Source of the DNA: Seriola aureovittata
Lineage: Eukaryota > Chordata > Actinopteri > Carangiformes > Carangidae
Assembly: GCF_021018895.1 (NCBI RefSeq)
Contig: NC_079375.1
Location: 10,324,732-10,388,731, forward strand
DNA: 64,000 bases
Direction of reading: 5' to 3'
The notes under the pieces are model-generated. The model worked only from the letters and a program-made list of their open reading frames with translations, made no database searches and was not told the origin of the DNA. Position 1 is the stretch's first letter; every line of letters begins with the position of its first letter. A program made the translations under genes and the position numbers. This document shows positions 11,481 through 24,190 of this stretch, in pieces.

Positions 11481-13436
11481 GTGAGAGACTCCTTTCACAT
11501 TACTAATAGTCATTTGATTGAATGACTTTCAATATAAAAATATAAATAGCAGCTTTAAATTTTAGTCATTTGTTAGGCAGTTTCAATGAGCATGTATGAA
11601 GTATGATGCGGACCAACTTATTTATAGCAACAGCTCTGTTGCCAGTCAAAGGCACATTTATAAATTTGAAAACCATATGCTTTTCATCAGGTTAAATCAA
11701 ATCTTATTCAGCTGTTTCATGACCTTTTCATTTTAAACTTTGTTTTGATACACCTGATACAGCAGACACAGGCATCTAAATGCAAACATTTAATTAAGGA
11801 TGTACTGAATATACTATTCCCATCAAGTTATGGTTCAAGAGGTTTCCAGTTACATAATTTTGTTCTGCTTAAGTTTAACAGAATCTGCAAAATATGATTT
11901 TATGTTTCGAAAGTTACATTGTCTTCTAGATATCAGTAGATATCTTAACAGTGAAATACAAATGGAAAGTGAATCCTAATTTATTATTCTCACTAACACT
12001 TTATGCAAATATAATAAACCTACAGGTCCAAGTCTATTTTAGTCCACCTACCAACTAAACTGTCATGATCAGCCACGACTCCAACCACTATTCATGCTCG
12101 AGTTCTTATGAATCCATGGGATACTACTGAACACAGTGGAGACAAGTTAAAAAACACTAGTAGAGATCCACAGGGGCAGCCTCACACTGGGAAATCAAAA
12201 ACCATGGAAACATATCCACATGGGCCAATCGAACGCCATGGAAACAAAACCCTGTGACGCCACGCAAATTCCAGCCAGGTTTAGAAGTTTGCAAGCAGGC
12301 AAGGTGAGATTCCTCCTGGGAGCTGCTGGCTGAGTGGTAAGCTGGAGAAAAACACAATACACTTCACTACCAGCTACACAACCCTTTTCTCTGGTTCATT
12401 CAAAGACAATGCAGAGTGCATTGATGCCACACTCGGCAACGCCAATCAGCGGGGGAATAAACCCTGTTTAAACCATTTCAATATCAATGCCGGGATGCAG
12501 TTTGATATTTTCAAGTCTTTTCAAATGTGTCCTCATTGCTGATTGTTGTGTGTTTGGCAAATATCCATCACCCCTGCAGACACAGAGAGGTCAGAAGGAC
12601 AGAAGCCCAGGAGGAAGCCACAGGCATGTTTTTGCACACATGTATGTATTGTTCTGATTAATCTTTCATTTGCTATCTGTGTACAACATGGAATAACACA
12701 GCGCTGTGATGTCACACAACATACAGTTTAAAGAAACACTTGCGAGAAAAGGATTGTTAGTATGATATTCAATTAAATCCAACACCCTGAGATCTGTGGT
12801 TTCTGGTTGGGATGTGTTAACACTGAATTTTAATCCAATTCTGCTGGCTAATTTGTGGCTGGGAGAACCGCCACTCTCACTAAGAATATTCTGGGCCGTC
12901 TAGCCCGTGTTCATCTCTGAATGATGCAGCAGTGTGTTGGTGTCACAGCAGACTGGAGTGATGCGATATGTGATATCTCATAGCCTCTGCTTCAGTAAGT
13001 TGCCAAGACTGTGAGTGGGCTTAGCCTGAAAATAGAAAGGCATTTATAGGGGCAGGTCAGATTGCTGATAATAGCAGCACTCTACAGTATATGAAGCCTT
13101 TCATCATGACATTCACTACTTAAGTTATCTCTCAAGTATCTCTGAATCCCAACAACACTAACTTACATTAAGGTGAGTTCTTGGGTGTGTGGAGTTATGA
13201 ATGAACTGAGTTGTGTTTGTGAAAAGTTGACGTATTCATCCGATATATTTATTCCACAGCCAAGCTGGCATGAAGACCCACTGAGAACTTTTAAATAAAT
13301 TCAATTAAATTTGCAATGCACTACTGATGATAACATTAACTGACTTGTCGATAAGCAGGGAAATATTCTCTAGTGAATTCTAAAATGAAGGATTTGCTGC
13401 TTTTCGTTCTCATGTGATGGTAAACTCAGTTTGTGG
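11481..13436. other. Non-coding stretch
   Basis: No gene or strong repeat recognised. Open frames are shorter than 70 codons. 12190-12250 contains two CCATGGAAAC motifs about 44 bases apart, which could be chance. Confidence 0.5.
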
Positions 13437-13960
13437 TTTTGGAATCAAGCATTTTATCACCCTGGGTTTCAGTCATGCCAGCACCATGGCTCCAGGGCAA
13501 TGTTGGTCCACCACTTTGGTCCAGACTGAAATATCTCATCAACTGTCATATGGATAACCAAAAAACTTTGTACAGTCATTAAAGTCATCCAGAGGATGGG
13601 GACCATTGGTGGTCACCTGCCATCAGCAGGTCAAACTTTTCACTTATCCTGAAAAATATTGTACAACCCAAATGAATCATAAGGATGTTGGTGATCCTGA
13701 GTCTTCATTTTGCACCACCTTGAGTCTGACATTTGTGTTTTACAGTGAAATATCTCAATATTGGACAGGTTCATCTACCTTTGACCTTTGCTTTGTGACC
13801 AAATTCTTCCAGCCAAAGAATGATGACCTCCACATCAGCCTGAGCTGTTACGTTGTGTTTAGTATTAATCACCAGGTCAGCATGTTAGTGTCATCACTGT
13901 GAGCATGTCCGCTTCCTGTATCAGCATCCTAAGCACAGCCTCAGGCCCAGAACACACTTC
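13437..13960 (+). repeat. Dispersed teleost repeat with TGGTCCACCACTTTGG core, copy 1
   Basis: Recognised from recurrent fish intergenic DNA. Motifs in order: GCACCATGGCTCCAGGGCAA, GGTCCACCACTTTGGTCCAG, AGAGGATGGGGACC, TAATCACCAGGTCAGCATG and GTCATCACTGTGAGCATG. The 98-codon open frame at 13606-13902 sits wholly inside the repeat and should not be called a gene. A second copy is at 17710-18040. Confidence 0.65.
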
Positions 13961-15576
13961 CTGCGTGGCGGCTGCGGAATGTGGTTTTCATTTCAGCGGC
14001 CATGTTAACAGATAAGAGCGTTTTTTACTTGTACTAGTGCTACTGCAGGCATTAAGCATTAACAAATTACAAGTAGGATATTTTGCTTACCGTATTAGCT
14101 TTAAAATAATTGTAAAGAAAAACCATGTATTTATAATTCATCTTGTGAGACAAATTATACATCAGTCAAAGGTCTATTTTATACTTTGCTTATTTAAATA
14201 TGAATATTTAATGTACTTGTCCAGTTGTGGGATTGGTAATTTTCTCTTTTTGGTATCTTCTTTATAATTTATTAAAGCTGTTAGCAGCACAATTATAAAC
14301 TTGATGACTTCTATAAGCTACGAGTCCACTGCCATCAACCTGATGGCTTAGTCAGTAGATTTAGGTCCTTTTCAAATTACCTGGGCAACCTCAATTATAA
14401 AAAGAAATTAGCAACAAAGCAAGAGTGTCTGCAACCATTAGGAGTATTTTAATGTGCTGAGTGACAGGCAAAGTGACCCCGACACTGATGAGCACTTCCC
14501 GCTTGTCTCATCTGAAGAAGTCAGAGTCCTTCCCAAGCAGACCTGAGTGGGAAACGATCAAGCCTGATTGCACAAATATAATGACATGCAAGTTAACAAG
14601 TTTTTAAGAAAAGAAAGAAGAGAAAAGAAAGTTGGCAACACTATTCAAGTCACCCTATGAGAGATTGCAAGACTATTAAGTTTTTTTTTTTTTTTTTTTA
14701 AATAAATAGTCTACATATTATCATGACGGAGACAAATAATTCAGTTTAATACAGTATCTGAACAAAAAGTGTATTCTTTTAAATTTTTGTAGTCATACCT
14801 GCATGACTAAACACCTTTGGCTGAGTGAGCCATAAAAGCTGCTAGCCTTGAAAAGAATAGGAATTCAATTAGCACAATGCGGCTCTGGTTGTCAGGCAAC
14901 ACCATAGACACACCATTCTTTTGTACTGTGGCATTCAGCTGTTTCATAAACTGTAATGACATTATAGTGAAAACCACAGCCAAGGATGATTACAAACCTT
15001 TTGAGGAGCTTGGACGAGCTGAAGTCCTCACCCACGTTCTGTTTTGTTTGATCCAGTCAATTGATGCAGTAAGATGTGACTTCTGCGTTAATAGCATCAC
15101 CTCGATGGCAATGGAACACTAAGGACCAGATCGTGAGCCTACAAGCTATGAAGACAGAAAATATTCTATATTCTATCAGTGTCTGCACAGCCTGTAGCAC
15201 ACATTAATTTGTAAAAAGGTACAGTTCACGTAACCACTCCAGTTTTACAGAGAAGAAGATTGAAAGATGAACTGCTTCTGTTGTGAGGTCAAAAGAAAAT
15301 GGTTTAGAGATGGCGTTTTTAAGAAAGTTCCTGCACACTCCATTTTTCAGGGCAGATCATTTTATTTCAAAGCAAGAGCTGAAACAAATTTTATTATTCT
15401 GTGACACACGGCCTTGTATGCTGACTTTTGTAAAACATTCCTGACCTCTTCTGTGTTCACATGAAATGAGCACCCTCTTTCACAGGGCAAAATCTTAAAC
15501 TAATAACATTTCTAAAAGCGCACAAGGCACCATCCCTCCAGATATTCTATGTGCCCACTTATCTAGGCTAGAAGGG
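13961..15576. other. Non-coding stretch
   Basis: AT-rich DNA with a T19 run at 14681-14699. Open frames at 14037-14267 and 14877-15122 have no domains. No gene recognised. Confidence 0.55.
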
Positions 15577-15655
15577 GGCTGGAGCCAGTCCCAGCATGCA
15601 CTGGGCGAGTGGAAGTGTAGATACAAGACTGCTGCCAGTCCATCACTATATCACA
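15577..15655 (+). repeat. Fragment of a dispersed repeat (GGCTGGAGCC-AGTCCCAGC type)
   Basis: GGGCTGGAGCCAGTCCCAGC, then GGGCGAGTGGAAGTGTAGA, then CTGCCAGTCCATCA follows the order of a repeat widespread in fish genomes (GGAGCCTATCCCAGC ... GTCGCCAGTCCATC). Diverged fragment. Confidence 0.5.
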
Positions 15656-16105
15656 TTTCAGGACATCCCCCTGGTAAGCCATAAATCTGCCTTCTAAGTT
15701 GGCATTTATCTGACATATGAGATTCATATGAACATATCAAATTTAAGTACTCTGTGTTTCTTTAGTTACTTTGCTTTTCCTCTTGTTCCATCTGATGCCG
15801 AGTGGTGAGGTAAAAGGGAACTGTAAACAGCTTGCAAGCTTGTTAAGAATCTCTGGTCGTTTACTAAAGCAACAACGAACCTGTAATGCTTAAATTTGCA
15901 TGCTAATAAGTGCACATGAATAAAACAGACTAATATTACAGAAGAAACGCCATATTCTGTGGAATAAAAAGGGAAAATGGTATTGTAAACAAATAAACAG
16001 ACAATCACAATGGCGTGTTTGCGTAAGGTCATTAACCACAAAATATATATACTTTACATTGCAACTGTTTTCCAAAGCATACCACAGAATTTTGGATTTT
16101 AGGAT
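15656..16105. other. Non-coding stretch
   Basis: AT-rich; open frames on the minus strand (15766-16132) are short and without domains. Nothing else seen. Confidence 0.5.
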
Positions 16106-16180
16106 GTCCTGGTAGCTCAGGGAGTTCAGCACATGGCCTCAAGGAAGGTTTTTTTGCCTTGCATCCAGACACAGAATGCC
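16106..16180 (+). mobile_element. Possible degenerate tRNA-derived SINE head
   Basis: CCTGGTAGCTCAGGGAG at 16108-16124 resembles a tRNA/SINE A box with its following loop. No clear B box follows at the expected distance. Could be chance. Confidence 0.25.
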
Positions 16181-16635
16181 TGCATGAACTACTGTTACCA
16201 CGGGTTAGTGCCAGGAACATTGGCAGGAAGCAGGGGCTTTGAACATGATGTATAAAATACGATCATGACAAGTAATTAAATATACATTGGCAGATTGGGC
16301 AATACAGTTCCAAGGAGCTTGTTACTGGCATCACATTTGATGCCGTCATTCTCCCAGACAGCAAAATTAAACTTCTGGCTTAGTATACACCCGAGTTCCA
16401 TGGCCGAATCTAACCCATATACTTCCACAACTGGGTAGATTATACTGGGCCAGAAAACACACAAGCATGTGACCAAGTGTAGGCCTTATGTATGTTGCCA
16501 TCTCAGCTGTGTCTGCATGCAGCAAATAAAAAGCTCTTCATTGAGCTCGTCAACACCTTCTGACAAACCACTCAAGGTTTTTGCATTGCTTAAGAAGATT
16601 AAATCTCTGAGGGAAGGAGATTTCTACCTTCTACT
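16181..16635. other. Non-coding stretch
   Basis: No gene or repeat recognised. Confidence 0.5.
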
Positions 16636-16990
16636 ATTCTGAATCGAATCAAAAATGCCAAAAATCTATTTTTGTAAAATTATGTTGACAGAACAAAAAA
16701 GGGGGAGAGATTGTTCTCCACTGCTGGAAGCATAACTTCAACAACAAGAACACAACAGAGCACACACACCCAACCAGTGATGTTGGTCAGTAAATTACAC
16801 TTTCATTTCATCATTTTCATAGCTTTCATAGTTAGCTTACATACAGTAAGGGCTAACATATAATGCCCCCCTAACTTTTAAGTGAATCTAGAATCATTTT
16901 GAACTGAGAATGAATTCTGAATCAAATCATGACTCCAAGAAATTGTAATCTAATTGTGAGATAGCCGTGAATTGAACATTCCCACACTCC
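16636..16990. mobile_element. Possible MITE relic (TGAATCGAATC / GAATCAAATC type)
   Basis: CTGAATCGAATC near 16640, AATCTAGAATCATTTTGAA near 16885 and CTGAATCAAATCATGAC near 16917 resemble the repeated AATCGAATC ends of a fish DNA-transposon family. Poorly preserved; boundaries guessed. Confidence 0.3.
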
Positions 16991-17709
16991 CACCATCATA
17001 TAGCATCATATGAAAACAGAGCAACAGTCACCAATACCAACTGCTGTGTGCACCAGCGCTGTGAGACAGTATCACAGAAATATGCATTTGGCCAAAGGAC
17101 GAGTCAACCTGACAATTACCTGACAGGACAAAAGTATCGCTGCACCTCTGGCAAAATGACCCTTCAGGGTTATTCTGCACATCTGTCAGAACAGTATTTT
17201 TGCAGCAGCTAGGACATGAACTCATAGTACATTACGGCAAGATTAATCAAACTATTTTATGAATATCTTCTATTTTCTAAGCCACTCATAGAGCAGTATA
17301 TACAGTAGGTTGTCGTGCTATTACACAGGCCAATAACACAGCAAAGTGTTATTATTGATGATGCCTTCTCATCTTCTCCCTTGTCCTTTTCACTCCCTTT
17401 CTTCTCTTGACAACAACATAAACACGTGTCGGGATGAATCTGACTCCCACACACACACATATGCCACCTGGCTCTTCTGACACTTGGTTGTACTTGTAAT
17501 ATTTACAGAAATATCAACAGACACAAGACAAGTCTCATCTCGCTAACTTCACAGGTCTAAGTGCAGGCCACACTCCTACAACAAACTACTGTATAAACAT
17601 TTATAGGTGTCTAAACGGAAACTTGAGTTCTCCTTCAGATTTTTACTTTACTTTAATGACTGCAAAGTTTAAGAAATACACCATGTAAAGCTTTTTAACT
17701 TGAGATGAA
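16991..17709. other. Non-coding stretch
   Basis: No gene recognised; a short CA stretch at 17449-17459. Confidence 0.5.
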
Positions 17710-18040
17710 TATTCCCAGCCTTGCTAACGGCATGGCACTATGGATGGCAATGTCATTTGGTTGGTCCACCACCTGGTCAACCGGCCTGAAAAATGTCGCC
17801 TTAAGATATAAATATTCATCATCCCCTCAGGATCAACTGTGATGTATATGAAGATCTTTTACCTTTCATCTAGCACAATTATCAGGTTTAAAATTTAGAT
17901 TTGTCCAAACTTTGAAACTTGAACAAAAACCTACAAAACTAATGACATTCTTCTCAGCATCAACTTTCCTTTGTGTATAGTGCTAATTAGCCAACGTCAT
18001 GTTAACAAGCCTAATCTATTACAGTGCCTTACTTTTCCTT
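17710..18040 (+). repeat. Dispersed teleost repeat with TGGTCCACCACTTTGG core, copy 2
   Basis: Same family and strand as 13437-13960. It has AGCCTTGCTAACGGCATGGC, GGATGGCAATGTCATTTGG, TTGGTCCACCACCTGGTC, CTTTCATCTAGCACAATTAT and TAGTGCTAATTAGCCAA in the family order. Confidence 0.65.
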
Positions 18041-21000
18041 TTATTGTATTTGGCTTTTCATTATGATTTTGGTACCACTTTAAAAATAGTCAGCATGAGC
18101 AATTTAGCTTTGGTTTCACCTTCAGAGAGCAGATTTAGACTGACACCCACATACACACAACTCACTTGTGTGTCAATTACTGTGGTAAATAAAACAACTG
18201 TTGAATGCATGAGAGGTCAAACAGTTGTTTGTTGCTGCTGATGACTGTTGTTGCTCGGTCACCTCCTCGCTGATGTCAGCTCTTAGAAATCTAATGGTAT
18301 AAGCCTGGAAGGCAAAGGTTGTAAAGCCTTTAACACTGCTACTAGCTGAACAATACAACACTACATACAGTATATACCGGTCACTCAGTATATACAGGTC
18401 AGTCAATCAACTGGGACACAACACACACATTTAGATGCACACTAGTATCCTGGGTAGGATCTGGGTTTTTATTTAACAATCTACCGGTTATGTTCTTGAT
18501 TAATTGATACAATGAAAGCTCAAAAAATATTAAAATGACATTCAAAATATCCTTAATCATGAAGTGACATATTTAAAATGCATATGTTGTGGATTTCTGT
18601 GAGTAAATGATCTGGTAGTGTAGGTTTATACTGTACATCTGTTACCATGGGGATCATTCCAACGCCAGTCTTCAAACTGTATAATGTGCCCTGACACCAG
18701 CAGTTCCAATTTCTTCCACACTTAATACGTTATATATGTTTTTTTTTTGTTTTTTTTATGTATTCTGTCTATTTTTCTTTTCATGCCTTAACCCTAACCC
18801 TTCATGCATTTCCTTTTTCATGTTCGAAATAACCATTTTTAGTTTCTCATCATGAGCGGTAATTTGTTAGAACATTGCTTTGCCTGAAAGGTAATGATTT
18901 TAATCATCACGTTAAAATTAGAAACTTTCACTTGCAACCTGCAGGCATCTGTCGAACCTTGTGCTGACTGTCGGTGGCAGACTGATGAAACAGCATAGGA
19001 GGTTTTTGTTCTTCTATGTTATCAGATTCATCACTCATTAATAAAAACAAACTGCTACAAATGAAAATAACACGATAAAAAAAATCCAACATATTGCATG
19101 CAACAAGTATTTTTTCATAGGAAGACTTGGATGAATAAAAACATAACGATTTACCTGATAAATGATTTCTATTTTTAAACATCTCATCCAGGCTGCATCA
19201 TGCATTTGTGAGAATACACTAATCAATATATCACCCAGACTGGGGTCTGTCACAACACTACTGTGCCCTAAAAATTAGAGTATTTTTCACTTCCTTTCCC
19301 AGAAAATCAGTTACTGTGTTACATACTGCTTTACAAAAACAATGTGTTATCCCCCAACTGTGACTCTGAGAAACAAACCTGAAAGCACATTTTTCAAACA
19401 CAGGGACTTACCCTGCCAGCAGGGCTCATCACGATCTGGCCCAGTGAACAGATTTCAAGGTGATAGTGTGCACTAGTGGAAGTTAAGTCAAGGCTTTTCA
19501 TCTTTAATTAAAGGTGAGTCGATGAAATAGTCATGATGTGGGAGCTCGGGGGAGTTGTATCTGTGACGTGTCTCTCTTTGCACGTTTGAACCTGAACCCA
19601 CCTCCTACTCCATTGGACAAGGTTGTTTCTGGCCTCCCACGATACTACATTACTCAAAGTTCACGAGACCAAACAGCAAAGGAGCTCTTAGAGGTTGCTA
19701 TTTTAGACGCTGGTTTCACCCATGGGTACAATTGTCCGTTCACCAGGGAAAACCACGTGGTTTGTCAACAAGTGCAACAGGTACATAGCCCCTTTGCCTT
19801 AAGAAATCCCTGTGTTTGTCATTTCTAGCAACTGAATTTCTGTTTCAGTTGTTGCATTTTAAATACAGGATTGGGATGAACATACTGATATTTTCAAGAA
19901 TATTTTTGTCTTGTGATTGACAGCCTCGAAACTATAACTGCCTGCAAGTTACCATGATACGTCACCATGTACGCAAGCAGCTCATGGTGGAAAAAATTTG
20001 TGCGGGTGAAACTTACGTCCAACACAGAGTTTTACCTGTTGGGAAGCAACAGCGATTTGTGATGGCTGCGGTAGTCAACGTGAATGATGGGACGAAAAAC
20101 ACACAGGTGGAATGAAGGGGGGAAAAAAAATCCATGCACAGCCTCATGTACCTGCAATTTGTAACTGCAGTGGGATTCATTAACCTGGTCTAATAAGAAC
20201 TAATAAAGTTGCTTTGCCATTGTTTGGTATCGATTTCTGTTTTGCTCCTCTTGATGACTGTAACGCCAGCCCTTGGAGAGATGGGTAGATCCATATGTTG
20301 GTTTCATATGTCTGTCACAGCCTTGGCAGCTTTCATTGGTTTTCATGGTGAGTTATTGAATGTGATGTAAGCAAGGGTTTTATTGAGACACCTTTGTGTT
20401 TGGGGAGATCTTGTCTCAATTGACCTGTGGTAAGTTGAAGTTATTAAAACAGGCGCTCCTCGCCTTTTTCGCACCAACCTTTCCCTTTCATTCCCCTACC
20501 TCCCTAGGTGCCCGCACACCTACTTGATCACTTTCTTTCTGGTTTGACAGCTCCCTCCCACTCACTTTCATTCTTCATTATTACTCTTCCCTAAGTCTAT
20601 CTCTCACCCTCCTTCCCCCCTGCTACCCACTACCCACACTCTCCCCCCTGGGTATTCTCTAACTCTCTGTAAACCGCCTTCAACTCATTCTCTATCCGTG
20701 TCCTGTGAATTTACCTGTCCTTTGTTGCCTGAACTTGTCACCACCTTGTAACAAGGGATAGTTTCCCTCGGTCTTGTGACAGCAGAAGTGAACACTTGTC
20801 ATATTACTTTTGTGACAGAGACTCTGTCTCAGAAGTGTCTAGGCTTGCTTATCTTTGTTCTATTTCCCACGACGTCCCTGTCCAACTCCAAAGACTCCAC
20901 CTGAATTCACAAATATACACCCGTGTGCACAAAGAGTGATAGCGTGTTCCTGGAGAGCAACGGCAAAATGTTATAATATTTCTAATATATTCATTATTTT

Positions 21001-23820
21001 TGGCATCTTCAGCATGACTGGATTGAGAAAGCAGAGATTTTCTATGCTTCAAGTGCAATGCAAAGAATTAAACCCAAGAAGCTTAGTAAGTCATTTGGTG
21101 GGACGTGACACAGGCGTACCGGACTAGCTTTGTAAAGATGATAAACACAAAAACAATTTTTGTTTTTTATTGGGAGGTTCAACCTTTCAAGAAAGAACAT
21201 CCAATGGGTCCCACTAAGGGAGCCTACCATGGCCAGTAAAACGTTAGAAAGCATTAAACTTTATTGGCAGATTAAGTTGCAGGTGTGCTATAAAATGGAT
21301 CCAAATATAGTAAGAAGGAATCACACTGACAAAATTATAACTGCTTCTCCATGTGTAAGCAGATATGTAAAGGAAACTCTTTTAGAGATGGGAAAGAAAA
21401 AGATTACACTCGTCAACTGTATTGTGCTGCTTAAGAGTGAGCTCTAGTGGCAACATGTTGAACCACAAAATGGCAACAATGAAATGCCATGCTGTATATT
21501 CCCAGTTATGGTAGTAATTATACAACCATAGCAAAAATGCTTCATTTTGCTCAAAATTTGTTTAAATCTCTTTGTTTTTGCTCTCTCTCATCACTTAGTG
21601 TTGGTATAACTGTGTTTTACCATCTCTTTGTAAAAAACACATCACATCGTTGGGATATTGGCACATTAGTCATGTTGCATTTAGGTATCAGCACTTTCAT
21701 TGCCTTAATCTTAAGTTTTCAGCAAATCAAATGTTTGGATCCACTTTTCGACAACCAGATGTATGACTTTAATAAGTGCTTAAAGTTGTTTTAACAGTTA
21801 AGGTTACTTACATTGAAGAAATACTAGGATTATTTCACACAGGGAAAATTCACTGCCTTCCTCGACACCAAAACAAACACTTCCTTCTCGGACTGTAAAA
21901 AAATAAAAACAACCAGCAACCAGAAAAAACACTCATTCAAAATGACTTGAAGAGCGTTTCTGGTAAAGGAAATGGTACTTTAATGGCTCTCGCAAAGTGC
22001 TTCAGAGATCCCAATCTTCCAAAACAAAACAATAATCTGCCGTGTGGTAGCCTGGAGATTTCACTAATGAGGAGAGATAGGGAGATAAACTACTGACTTA
22101 TATTACAGTTGCAGCTGAAAGCGCTTTAACTGCTTTAACTGCTTTCACTTGGCAAAGATTGTGGATTCAATAACTAAGTATGACAGAAGCTATGCTGTGA
22201 ATTTTGCACTGTTGCTTCTTTGTTTAGAGACAGGCCCAGAAGCAATACTTGATCAACAAAAATAATATAAACTTCATTATAAGTGCAGTCCTATTTGTTT
22301 TATGTGCAGCATTTAGGTGCTTAGATGCTGAGTCTGACTAATAGCAAACTGTTTTGTAATTAGTAATAAATCAGACCCCAGTTCGTTTGCTAAACATCAC
22401 AAATCACTTTCACTTTGGCTCTCTGTTGCCCGTTGGCTCTGAGAATATGCAGCTTTCCTTCAGGTAACCCTGACTGAAAGCAATTCAGCAATAAATCTCC
22501 TGCCGATACGATGCTGTACACACCTTGATTAAAAAGCAAAGCTATCACACCACAGCTTGTTCACCTTCAGAGGATGGTCCTTCCCCACATACCAATCACT
22601 GTGGATGCCCGGCTCTCTCGCTCTGCCTGTGACTCTCCCCACACTGCCTCTGCAAAAAAACCCTGTTTATTATTCATGTTTATCATCACACCATGTCTAC
22701 TGTTTGCTACCAGTTTCATGGATGGACTGGCAGCAATTTGGAGTTGCTACATGAAACCCCGGCTTTACCGTCAACACTGAAACGGATCCCACTTAGTTTA
22801 ACACAGCCAACCACATTGATGTGTGCTCGTAGAAATGGTGCACGCACACACGTATGCCGACTGCCACTGCAGCCGCCCACACACACCAAACATTCACATA
22901 CAAACACACACACATACATCAGTTCTGGGAAATGCCTGTCAGATCACCATTAGCGTTCTTGTGTTTTCTCAACACCATGGGCTCGGGCCTCTCACACACA
23001 GCTATCGCTTTGCTCAGTGGAGGGAAGAGAAATGAGAGTAATACTGCGGTAATCACAAATCTACTGAGATGGTGGATAATTACCTCACAATGACTTCCTT
23101 GCTTATTAAAAACCTATTGAGGGTCTAAACCTCTTCTGGATGCTGATATTATACATGAATAAATGATAAAAACACACAGCCAGGTGTGCATGTTGATCCC
23201 CAGCCTTTAGATCTAGCTGGGGATAACTTTTTTTTACATCTGCTTTATATGCCAACGCTGCCAACCCTTATATTTTCTTAATATTCAACAGACTTCTGAG
23301 ATTAAAAACATGATAACTCTGATAGAAAGCACTAACTTGACAATGAGATGCAGCTGCCTGAGAGAGAGTCAAGGTCCAGGCCAGAATCTGAGCATAATCA
23401 AAAGTATAGGCCTAATACCAAAAACCAAACGCAGGACACGAGACTTATTTCGCTCTTACACTGATTAGAAGTCTGCACGCATTGACTAACAGGATATGAC
23501 AAGTACATGAGATCATAAAGTCTGATAATTCCAAACAGAGAAAGAAACAGCCTAATAACTTTGATGAACAAAGGTTTGATAAATGTTTTCATCTGTCTGA
23601 AGGCAAACTTTAGGGAATCGTGATTACACAAAAGTTATGTTAGTCTTTAGTGCTCTCGGTTGCAATAAAATCGGCGCTAGGTCAAGCTGTACATGACAGA
23701 TGGACGAAATGCCCTGTGACTTTAGGCTGACATGCAAGTAAAACCATCTTGTCAGAGTTGGTGAGTTCATCAGTTTCAACATACTGTGCTTTACTGCAGA
23801 ACCATTAAAAAGGACTAGAG
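18041..23820. other. Non-coding stretch
   Basis: No gene recognised over 5.8 kb. Minor structure: a near-tandem pair CAGTATATACCGGTCACT / CAGTATATACAGGTCAGT at about 18368-18403, T runs at 18740-18757, a short TAACCCTAACCC at 18788-18799, and a triplicated GCTTTAACT-like unit at 22122-22147. A pyrimidine-rich tract with C runs lies at 20560-20650 and CA-rich pieces at 22860-22915. Open frames up to 101 codons (21489-21794) have no domain. Confidence 0.5.
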
Positions 23821-24190
23821 TGACATTTTAGGAAGTATGTTTATTTGCGAATTTGTTCACCAATTAACACATTATATCTTGTTTGTTTAATCCGTACAAA
23901 CACCAAACCAAAAAGTTGAAATTTTCCAAGAAGTTATGTACCAGAGTATATCCTGGCCCAAGAGCAGTGATTTCCTGGAGACTTTGTTGGTTGCCTGAGT
24001 TTCTGAGGTGCTGGTAGGCAGATTTTGTTACCTCTGAACAGGGCCAGGCAAGCCATTTCCCCTCTGAGTCCACTTTTTATGCCAAGCTAAGCAAACTGGT
24101 TGCTGACAGTAGCCTTATATTGAACGGACAGATAGGAGCATGGTAATAATCGTCTAACTCTCAGCAAGAGAGCACATTTCCTAAAATGCC
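23821..24190. mobile_element. Dispersed teleost repeat with inverted ends (MITE-like)
   Basis: The left end GACATTTTAGGAAGTATG and the reverse complement of the right end, GGCATTTTAGGAAATGTG, are near-identical inverted repeats. The interior has recognisable family pieces ACACATTATATCTTGTTTGT, TTTGTTACCTCTGAACAGGG and TGCCAAGCTAAGCAAACTGG. I know this order from recurrent percomorph repeats. No target-site duplication is obvious. Confidence 0.6.

Noticed and set aside
12190..12250. Paired CCATGGAAAC motifs as RFX X-boxes
   Set aside because: Only half of the X-box consensus is present in each, and the pair could be chance.
13606..13902. 98-codon open frame
   Set aside because: Entirely inside a dispersed repeat that recurs at 17710-18040.
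18788..18799. Telomere-like TAACCCTAACCC
   Set aside because: Only two units; not an interstitial telomere array.
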